DNA of 64,000 nt, from the NCBI RefSeq assembly GCF_963664415.1, contig NZ_OY761445.1, forward strand, positions 248,001 through 312,000, given 5' to 3'. The DNA is from an uncultured Desulfobacter sp. GTDB lineage: Bacteria > Desulfobacterota > Desulfobacteria > Desulfobacterales > Desulfobacteraceae. Shown piece by piece: positions 19,563-26,228 of the stretch; within the stretch, counting starts at the first letter, position 1, and every line of letters starts with the position of its first letter. Made by a program: the position numbers and the translations under genes. The notes beneath the pieces are model-generated. The model made no database searches. It was not told where the DNA came from and saw nothing but the letters and a program-made list of their open reading frames with translations.

Positions 19563-20321
19563 ATGGTGATAGAAAACGCGTTAACCCAATTGGATGTTCA
19601 TCGATACAGTCACGGCCGGTTTCACAGGGAAACCTGTCATGTGCCGGTGGAGACGAACCTGATTATTGAGATGAATGGATTTGAAATAGTTTGCCTGCCG
19701 TGCACACCCGCCCATTTAGAGGCGTTGACTCTAGGATTTCTATTTTCTGCCGGGGCGATCCGGCGTGCTGAAGATATTGAATCTCTTGATTTGGAAAAAC
19801 ATGAGCAGATCGTCCGGGTCAGGGTAAAAACCGTTTCAGGTTCTGAAAACTTACGAAAGCCTGTTTACACCTCCGGCATAGGTAAAGATGTCACCCACAT
19901 CGCCCCCCATTCAGGCGTTGACCCTGAGCGTTTGATCAAAAACATGAAGTGGCTGTTACAATGCTCTGTGCTTCACCAGCAGACCGGAGGGTTTCACACG
20001 GCCGCCGTGAGCATTGCCAATGCCACGCCCGGATTCCACATTGACGACATCGGCCGTCATAACGCTGTGGACAAGGTCATCGGCACCCTGCTCATGAACA
20101 ACATCCCGCCTGATAATATGGTATTGTTAGTGTCCGGCCGAATCTTTATAGAGATTCTCCAGAAGGCGGCAGCATTTGGATTTCCTGTCCTGGCCTCACG
20201 GGGTGCGCCCACCAGCGAAGCGATTGTCATGGCCCAAAAATTAGGTATCACGGTGGCAGGTTATGCCCGGCCCGATCGGTTTACACTGTTTTCACACCCC
20301 CAGCGGATTCAAAGTCCGTGA
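19563..20321 (+). CDS. fdhD: FdhD-like sulfurtransferase for formate dehydrogenase, catalytic Cys replaced
   Basis: About 252 aa from the ATG at 19563; the frame is open back to 19437 but that part overlaps the terminator. FdhD transfers sulfur from IscS to the bis-PGD cofactor. Conserved elements are present: VPVETNLIIEMNGFE, LTLGFLFSAGAI, TGGFHTAAV, FHIDDIGRHNAVDKVIG, LASRGAPTSEA. The catalytic cysteine loop, usually TSGCG or SSCGxCG, reads YTSGIGKD here: codon 19878-19880 is ATA (Ile106). Either this copy has lost sulfur transfer or it works differently. An IS66-type element lies directly downstream. Confidence 0.85.
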   Translation: MVIENALTQLDVHRYSHGRFHRETCHVPVETNLIIEMNGFEIVCLPCTPAHLEALTLGFLFSAGAIRRAEDIESLDLEKHEQIVRVRVKTVSGSENLRKPVYTSGIGKDVTHIAPHSGVDPERLIKNMKWLLQCSVLHQQTGGFHTAAVSIANATPGFHIDDIGRHNAVDKVIGTLLMNNIPPDNMVLLVSGRIFIEILQKAAAFGFPVLASRGAPTSEAIVMAQKLGITVAGYARPDRFTLFSHPQRIQSP

Positions 20322-20383
20322 ACCAGGATACTTGATAAATAGATACTGATAGGTTCGTTCAGGCACGATTTAAAAAAAGAAAC

Positions 20384-22064
20384 GTAACTACTCACCCATA
20401 TCTGTAAGTTTACCTGTCAAAGCCATCTGAATAGCCACAAGCGGGTTGATACCCTGGCTTGCCATTGTTTGCAGATAGCTTGAAATTCGACAATAGGCAT
20501 GAGCATAATGCCGGCGCCTAAAACATCCTGATATTTTCTGTTTCACCTTTGCCATGCGGAGATCACGCTCCGCCCGATTGTTGGTAAAGGGGACATACGA
20601 TTCTCTGGCAAACAACAATACCGCTGTTTCATATTTTTTCAGCCTTTCCCAAAGATTATGAGCATCTGATTTGGCTATCTTTCCACGCTTACCTTTTGGC
20701 TTTGGCGGAATCTCCGGTAATTCTTTATCCCCACGTGTAAGAATGTTGCGGTAGCGTTTCTGCAAATTTGCATATTCTTTATCGGTAAGGCATTTATCCT
20801 CTCGCTTGGACACAATATGACAAGTCTCCTGCAATAACTTTTTCATATTAATGGCCCACTTGTATTGATTGGAATCAACAATAAAGGTCAGTTCCCGTAA
20901 TAAGTGCGAACCACAAAGTCCATGTCCACAATGATCATATGATAAATATGATGCCCAGCAATCATGGATGATCACCCCACCATAGCGGGGAATGATATTC
21001 AAATCAACAATCGCCTCCTTGCCCCGCTTTCGATGAAGTAATTTTAGCGTGATTCCTCCTGAAGAATATACATGAATCCAATGATTTTTACCTTCCACCC
21101 GGAATGATGTCTCATCCACATGAATGGAAGGGGCATGAAGGATACTTTCAATGGATTTTGTCTCCCATTCCTCAAGAGATTGATAAAGCCTCCATACAAA
21201 CTTGAGCAAAGTTGCCTCGGAGATAACAGTGCCGATCATGGCAGATATCTGTTTCTGAACCCGATTGAGAGCAACCATTTGACTGATTATCAAATGAATG
21301 GCAAAAGCTTTGAGTCCATTACCGTACTGTAAACTTCCGGGCATGTCTTCGGGAAAATGCCCTTTTGCCGTCGCCTTGCAGTTGGGACATTCCTTTATCT
21401 CGGCATCAATGTGCTCTACAACTTTTTCAAAAACGATGTCTATCTTTGTCCGCCGTTCGAGCCCCTGGCAAGGAGTTTGATCCAAAGGTGTGCCGCAGAC
21501 ATCACAGGTTTCAGCTTTGGCAATGGTGACAGTTTCGTTAACACGGGTGTTACTGATTTCACCACTGACTTTTTTGCCCTTTCCCTTGCCGGTAGAAGTC
21601 GGTTTGGCAGTTTCATCTCTGTCCGTTTGAGAAGAAGGCAAACTTGAATTTTTGCTGTTTTTGCGAGTTTGCTTTTCGAGAAAAACAGACAGGATCAATT
21701 CCACAACGAGAAGCATGCTATTCATTAACACCTTTACCTCAGGAGTTACCTTGCCTGCCAAGCTCAGTTGCTCAAACTCTTGCTTCACACGATCGACTTC
21801 TTCTCGAACACTGGTTTTGTTCATCGTTGCCATGCTTGTATTATAACACAGCTTTTTTTGACCTCCTGAGTTGCCCTACAATCCATTTTCTCAACGAATC
21901 GGATAAAATTTCATTAAATTTTTGTGATTGTCAAATGCATGCCACATTATTATGTAGCACGAGGATATTTTGATGTAATTTGATTTTTCAAAAAAATACC
22001 TCCCAAAAACCTGTCAAGCTTTTTTTTAGTTTTTTGACATTTTTTTATGGGGGTGAGTAGTTAC
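20384..22064 (-). mobile_element. complete IS66-family element (single-ORF type), 1681 bp
   Basis: Perfect 14-bp terminal inverted repeats (GTAACTACTCACCC at 20384-20397, reverse complement at 22051-22064) and an 8-bp target duplication AAAGAAAC at 20376-20383 and 22065-22072 delimit the element exactly. Only the TnpC-type transposase is encoded, without TnpA/TnpB, like the ISBst12 subgroup. The insertion separates fdhD from mobA. Intact ORF and perfect ends suggest recent activity. Confidence 0.95.
20388..21833 (-). CDS. tnpC: IS66-family transposase
   Basis: A 481-aa DDE transposase. In order: an N-terminal coiled leucine-rich segment, a Lys/Ser linker with NSKNSSLPSS, a zinc-finger region (CDVCGTPL ... 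CPNCKATAKGHFP), then the catalytic core with HVDETSFRV (first Asp), HDCWASYLSY (second Asp) and NNRAERDLRMAKVKQKISG (Glu). The stop lies inside the left inverted repeat region. It appears intact. Confidence 0.95.
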   Translation of the reverse strand: MATMNKTSVREEVDRVKQEFEQLSLAGKVTPEVKVLMNSMLLVVELILSVFLEKQTRKNSKNSSLPSSQTDRDETAKPTSTGKGKGKKVSGEISNTRVNETVTIAKAETCDVCGTPLDQTPCQGLERRTKIDIVFEKVVEHIDAEIKECPNCKATAKGHFPEDMPGSLQYGNGLKAFAIHLIISQMVALNRVQKQISAMIGTVISEATLLKFVWRLYQSLEEWETKSIESILHAPSIHVDETSFRVEGKNHWIHVYSSGGITLKLLHRKRGKEAIVDLNIIPRYGGVIIHDCWASYLSYDHCGHGLCGSHLLRELTFIVDSNQYKWAINMKKLLQETCHIVSKREDKCLTDKEYANLQKRYRNILTRGDKELPEIPPKPKGKRGKIAKSDAHNLWERLKKYETAVLLFARESYVPFTNNRAERDLRMAKVKQKISGCFRRRHYAHAYCRISSYLQTMASQGINPLVAIQMALTGKLTDMGE

Positions 22065-22081
22065 AAAGAAACTATAGAGCA

Positions 22082-22783
22082 TTGGAAAAATTTGACTGCA
22101 CAGGCGTGATCCTGGCCGGCGGCTGCAACCGCAGACTTCCCGGCATAAAAAAAACATTTCACAAGGTAGGATCAAAGACCATCATGGAGCGAATTATCAG
22201 GGTGTTTTCAAAGCTTTTCCCCCAGGTAATTCTGGTGGTCAATGATCCAAAAGATTTTCTGGGGCTGGATGCGTTGGTTGTTACGGATATTAACCCGTCC
22301 CGGTGTTCCCTGGCCGGGCTTCACGCAGGTCTTTTTTACGCCGATTATGATTGGAGTTATGTCACGGCCTGCGACCTGCCCTTTCTCAGTGAGAAAGTTA
22401 TCCGGTATCTTTTGGCCCAGCGGGACCTTGACAAACAGATCATCATCCCCCAAACCAGGGGCGGCCTTGAAATGTTGTCCGCGCTATATCATAAATCCTG
22501 CCTTCCCAGGATTGAAACCAACCTGGAAAAACAGGAATTTATGATAAAAAAAATTTTAAAGTCGGAAAAAAGTATACAGATCCCACCCCGGGTGCTGGAA
22601 TCTCTGGACCAGAACATGCGGTTTGCATTTAATGTGAATACATTGCAAGATCTTAAAACTGCCAGAAAATTGCTTCTAACCCAGGGAGCCCCCAAAGAAG
22701 ACAAATACGATGGTCAAAAATATCTGCCAACACACAATTTCGCCGTCACAAGGGAATCACCCCTGCCCGAATGTGTTTCATGA
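22082..22783 (+). CDS. mobA: molybdenum cofactor guanylyltransferase MobA
   Basis: A 233-aa nucleotidyltransferase that attaches GMP to molybdopterin, making the MGD needed by FdhA. Signature VILAGGCNRRLPGIKKTF at the N-terminus and VTACDLPFLSEKVI for metal/GTP binding. The start is a TTG at 22082; no ATG is available nearby. The IS66 element ends only 17 bases upstream, so the native promoter or the fdhD read-through has been removed and expression may now depend on the element. Confidence 0.85.
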   Translation: MEKFDCTGVILAGGCNRRLPGIKKTFHKVGSKTIMERIIRVFSKLFPQVILVVNDPKDFLGLDALVVTDINPSRCSLAGLHAGLFYADYDWSYVTACDLPFLSEKVIRYLLAQRDLDKQIIIPQTRGGLEMLSALYHKSCLPRIETNLEKQEFMIKKILKSEKSIQIPPRVLESLDQNMRFAFNVNTLQDLKTARKLLLTQGAPKEDKYDGQKYLPTHNFAVTRESPLPECVS

Positions 22784-22880
22784 TTTTTGCATATCCCAAC
22801 CTTAAAACGAATGTCGTGTAGATAATTGCCGGATTAATGAATAAAAAATGTGTCCGTATCTTGGATGAAAAAGGAGCGCC

Positions 22881-23033
22881 ATGCACCACGATATTTTTAG
22901 ACAGAATAGACTCCGGGTGGATGCCTCCTCATGGCATAAATCCCCATGGGATGACGTTTCAAGCCGGAAACTGAACTGCCATATGGGAGAGTATCCGCTC
23001 CATTTTCCGGGTTTGAAAAAAGCCTATCTTTGA
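22881..23033 (+). CDS. short ORF, possible truncated carbohydrate-binding-like (CBM9-type) protein
   Basis: A 50-codon frame with a strong AAGGAG before the ATG. It starts MHHDIFRQNRLRVDASSWHK. The W-x-x-x-PWDDV pattern followed by HFPGLKKAYL resembles the N-terminal strand region of CBM9-like proteins, where the chain would continue for about 150 residues. Here it stops, so it is probably the intact 5' end of a deleted gene. The family guess is weak. Confidence 0.35.
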   Translation: MHHDIFRQNRLRVDASSWHKSPWDDVSSRKLNCHMGEYPLHFPGLKKAYL

Positions 23034-23091
23034 GAACAAAAAACATGATAGCTTCAGATCGCTGAGACGACTATAAAAATGGACTGTGCTG

Positions 23092-23268
23092 ATGAAAAAA
23101 GCTGAAGATTGCAATACTGTTAATGAAGTCTATGCTTGCCTGAAAGAACTGGAAGACGATCCGAGATTGATTCGCAATGCTCAAGAATTGGAGCAGGTAG
23201 AACGTGAAATACTTGGGTATACGAATCGACTGACCTTGATCCCATTTAACGATATATTAGGAATTTAA
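23092..23268 (+). pseudogene. 5' fragment of an ISKra4-type transposase
   Basis: About 48 codons (MKKAEDCNTVNEVYACLKEL ... QEILGYTNRL in style) align with the N-terminus of the complete transposase at 44334-45737, including RLIR near residue 25 and the YTNRL motif. The rest of the element is missing. Confidence 0.75.
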
Positions 23269-23304
23269 TTTTGTTTAAATAAAAGAGGCTTACTGGTTGT
23301 TAGA

Positions 23305-23829
23305 ATGTCGAAAAACGAATTGAAATGCTACATTATTGCAGGCCCCAACGGCGCGGGAAAAACAACTTTTGCCGAAAATTTCCTGCCGGAAGAAGCTGAT
23401 TGCCTGAATTTTTTGAATGCAGATTTAATCGCCAAAGGAATTGCACCCTTCAAACCTGAAAGTGTTGCAATAGAAGCCGGTAAACTTTTTTTAAAACGGA
23501 TGAATACGATCGTTTCCAATAGAGAATCTTTTGCGTTTGAAACAACACTGAGCGGATTAAACTACATCGACCGCATTAAAAATTGGAAAAAGATCGGTTA
23601 TGAAATAATTCTGTATTTTCTGAAACTTGAGAATGAGGAGATGGCCATTCATCGTGTCCAGCTTAGAGTCGCTGAAGGTGGACATAATGTTCCGGAAGAT
23701 GTTATCATACGAAGGTACCATAGGGGATGGAAGAATTTTCAAAAATATTACAAGCACCGGGTTGATGCTTGGGTTGTTTTTGACAATTCCAAAGAAATCC
23801 CTGAAGTCCTGGAGGAGAAGAATGGATAA
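23305..23829 (+). CDS. zeta-toxin-like P-loop kinase
   Basis: A 174-aa P-loop protein: Walker A AGPNGAGKTTFAENFL at residues 12-27, LNADLIAKGIAPF (the DxIA motif typical of zeta toxin/COG4185 proteins), FAFETTLSG, and a C-terminal RRYHRGWKNF with VFDNS. Zeta toxins phosphorylate UDP-N-acetylglucosamine; whether this short COG4185 type does so is unknown. The 3' end overlaps a 55-aa partner by 8 bases. It sits between IS remnants, typical for a mobile toxin-antitoxin module. Confidence 0.75.
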   Translation: MSKNELKCYIIAGPNGAGKTTFAENFLPEEADCLNFLNADLIAKGIAPFKPESVAIEAGKLFLKRMNTIVSNRESFAFETTLSGLNYIDRIKNWKKIGYEIILYFLKLENEEMAIHRVQLRVAEGGHNVPEDVIIRRYHRGWKNFQKYYKHRVDAWVVFDNSKEIPEVLEEKNG

Positions 23830-23989
23830 AAAATCATACTCAGCTTTGGCAATAGGTGCAATGCATCGTGCATCAAAGAAAGCAGCCGAAAAAGCAGCCG
23901 CCTTGGATCTATCTATTCCTGTATGGAAAGATGGTAAAATTATTTTTGTTAAAGCCAAAGATAAACTTCAAAAATTACGCACGGCATAG
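23822..23989 (+). CDS. small basic partner of the zeta-like protein, possible antitoxin
   Basis: A 55-aa lysine/alanine-rich protein (MDKKSYSALAIGAMHRASKK, then a helical AAEKAAALDL and the strand-like IPVWKDGKIIFVKA). The ATG lies inside the 3' end of the zeta-like gene and 5' of its stop, with GGAGAAG just upstream, so the two are translated together. Antitoxin function is inferred only from the arrangement. Confidence 0.55.
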   Translation: MDKKSYSALAIGAMHRASKKAAEKAAALDLSIPVWKDGKIIFVKAKDKLQKLRTA

Positions 23990-23997
23990 CTTTACCA

Positions 23998-24754
23998 ATG
24001 GCCCAAAGAGCAACACATAATTTTGATGTTTACCAGCCCCGTAATCCCAAGGCAAGTGCATACTACAAATGTGTTGAAAATCATTTTGAAAATCTGGAAC
24101 GGGCCTGGGATGATATGTATGCATCCCGGTATGGATTCTGGCGGACATATGTCATGACCGTGATCTATAAATACCTGGATTGCGGTGATCTTCATATGGG
24201 ATTTGCCAGGGTCCGATGTGAATCATGTGGGCACGAGTATCTGCTGGCATTTTCATGTAAGCGAAGACATTTTTGCCCTTCCTGCCATCAGAAAAGAGAG
24301 ATTGAATACGAGGAATGGCTGCTTACCAACGTATTGAAGGATGTATCCCACCGGCAGTGGGTATTCAGCATTCCCAAACGGTTGAGAATATACAGTCCGG
24401 TACTACGGTTATTATTCGAACAAATTCAGGGGAATGAGGAAAAAGGCCGAGACAGATGGTGACATTCCTGCTGTTATTCAAAATGAGATGTCATCCAAAG
24501 AATCCAGGCAGAATTGGGCCAGGCTAATCCAAAAAATTTACGAAGTGGACCCAATGATCTGTCCGAAATGCTGGGGGAAAATGCATATCATCAGCTTCAT
24601 CGAAGAACTTGACGTCATCGAAAAAATTTTGCGTCATCTTGGGCTTTAGGATATCCGTAACCATGATCCACCGCAACCTGTTACTTCCGACTCTATCCCT
24701 GATTTGGTTTATGACTTTTCTGACTCCCAAATCCCGGCCAGCGGCTGGCATTAA
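23998..24754 (+). pseudogene. IS91-type transposase with internal deletion and nonsense codon
   Basis: The N-terminal zinc-binding domain (CESCGHEYLLAFSCKRRHFC, CPSCHQKRE) is intact for about 145 codons up to FEQIQG. The catalytic centre is deleted; a frame change joins it to the C-terminal part MRKKAETDGDIPAVIQ ... CPKCWGKMHIISFIE ... LRHLGL. A TAG at 24647 interrupts the frame where a tryptophan is expected, after which DIRNHDPPQPV continues to TAA at 24754. Confidence 0.85.
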
Positions 24755-24922
24755 TTCCAGCGCTTTGGGGGATTTCCGGTGAGGTATGCTCAAAATTAGC
24801 CTAAAAGATTGCTATTTTAGCCCTTTTCTAAGTTTCTGCCCTTCAGGGTATGAATTCGGTCCGATTTTTTAATGTACTCTCTCTGGGATTGTTTTTATCT
24901 CAACGGCCTTTCTGACGACGAA

Positions 24923-24972
24923 GCCCCAGCCGGGCACGGCCACAACATGTTGTGGCCGTGCCCGGTTGGGGC
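24923..24972. repeat. 50-bp near-perfect palindrome
   Basis: The sequence is symmetrical about 24947/24948 (centre AACATGTT) with one mismatch in 25 pairs; the inner 38 bases are perfect. No T-run follows on either strand, so a terminator is unlikely. It lies just before a block of gene fragments and may be a terminal hairpin of a lost mobile element or a REP-like unit. Confidence 0.8.
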
Positions 24973-24994
24973 CATATTTCAAACTTAATCATCT

Positions 24995-25210
24995 TTGTCA
25001 AACGTTCGTCATACTTTGCTTGATAAAAACCGTCTTCCTATCCTAACCCTGTCCGGCGGTGAACAGCAGATGCTGGCCATTGGCCGGGCCTTGATGCAGG
25101 ACCCGAAATTGATTATGTTTGATGAACCAAGTCTGGGACTTGCCCCCATACTGGTGCAGGAAGTATTTAATGTGGTAAAGGAACTGCACCAGCAAGGCCT
25201 GACCATGCCT
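24995..25210 (+). pseudogene. fragment of a branched-chain amino acid ABC ATPase (LivF)
   Basis: The frame reads LSGGEQQMLAIGRALMQDP and LIMFDEPSLGLAP, the ABC signature and Walker B of LivF-type ATPases. Walker A and the C-terminus are missing. It runs in frame into PAS-domain sequence of an unrelated regulator, a deletion fusion. Confidence 0.8.
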
Positions 25211-26096
25211 GAATGCCAAGAACTTAATTGGAGCCCCTTCACACAATCAAAGAAGCGGAAAAAAGCCAGTATTCTGCAGACAACCAAAGCCGGAAGAAAG
25301 CTTTTTCTTACGGGAACCCCGGTGTTTGACACCAACGGCCGGCTGGTCCGTGTGGTGGTCAATGAACGGGATATCACCGATATCAGCCGCCTGCATAGGG
25401 AACTGGAAAAAAAGGCCCTGCTCAATAGCGGACAAGGGTATTATTTTTCTGGATGAAATCGCTGACTTACCTGCCGCATCCCAGGTCAAGCTCCTTAAAT
25501 TTTTAGAGGACGGTGTGATTACCCGCGTGGGTTCAACCCGGAACCGGAATGTAAATGTCCGCATCATCGCAGCCACCAACCGGGATTTAAAAAAAATGGT
25601 CGATACCGGGCAATTTCGAAACGATCTTTACTACCGCCTCAACGTCGTGCCCATCAATATTCCTCCCCTAAGGGAGCGAAAAGAGTGCATCGTTCCCCTG
25701 TTCAACCATTATCTCCTTGAGTTCAGCCGGAAATATGGAAAAGAACGCCCTGGTATCACGGGAGAAATTCTGGACGCTCTGACGGTTTATAATTTTCCCG
25801 GGAATGTCAGGGAGATGATCAATATCTGCGAGCGCCTGGTGGTCATGTCCCATTCCGGTGAAATTTCCCTGAAAGATCTGCCGGGACTTGTCAGGGAGAA
25901 TATCAGCCCCCAGCCCTTGACCATGGAGCCCTGGCAGCCAGGCCAGACCTTTAGGCAGATGGTGGAAGCCTTTGAAAAAGACCTGTTGACCCAGGTGCTG
26001 CAAACAACCCGGACCCAGTCCGAAGCAGCGGAAAAGCTGGGACTTAATCAGTCTACCATCGCCAAAAAGATTCAAAAATACCGTATCCAGCTCTAA
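25211..26096 (+). pseudogene. PAS-sigma-54 activator with the front of its AAA+ domain deleted
   Basis: PAS sequence (KLFLTGTPVFDTNGRLVRVV, NERDITDISRLHREL) leads to KKALLNS, then the frame shifts into GIIFLDEIADLP (Walker B), NRNVNVRIIAATNRDLKK, LREEK-like region, YNFPGNVREMINICERLVV and a C-terminal Fis-type HTH (QSEAAEKLGLNQSTIAKKIQ). Walker A and the sigma-54-contacting GAFTGA loop are absent. A TyrR/RocR-like regulator in origin, not functional. Confidence 0.8.
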
Positions 26097-26215
26097 TGGT
26101 TTACAAACAGGTCGGATTGGAAGAAAAGGTCCATCGGCTGCCGGATCAGTTGTCCGGCGGTGAACAGGAGAGGGTTTCCATTGCCCGTTTTTTTGGCTTT
26201 AACCAAGCCCTCGCC
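26096..26215 (+). pseudogene. fragment of an ABC transporter ATPase
   Basis: About 35 codons: VYKQVGLEEKVHRLPDQLSG then GEQERVSIAR, the signature region of LolD/MacB-type ATPases, followed by a frame change and loss of homology. It directly follows the sigma-54 remnant and abuts the 3' end of the convergent GGDEF-EAL gene. Confidence 0.75.
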
Positions 26216-26228
26216 AACAGTCCATCAA

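Noticed and set aside
20384..22064. CRISPR or composite transposon between the repeats
   Set aside because: Only two inverted copies flank a single transposase; it is a simple IS66-type element.
24923..24972. Rho-independent terminator
   Set aside because: The palindrome has no T-run on either side and no intact gene in front of it.
24995..25456. A single ABC-ATPase/PAS fusion protein of 153 aa
   Set aside because: The ABC part lacks Walker A and the PAS part belongs to a sigma-54 activator that continues in another frame; this is a deletion junction, not a designed fusion.
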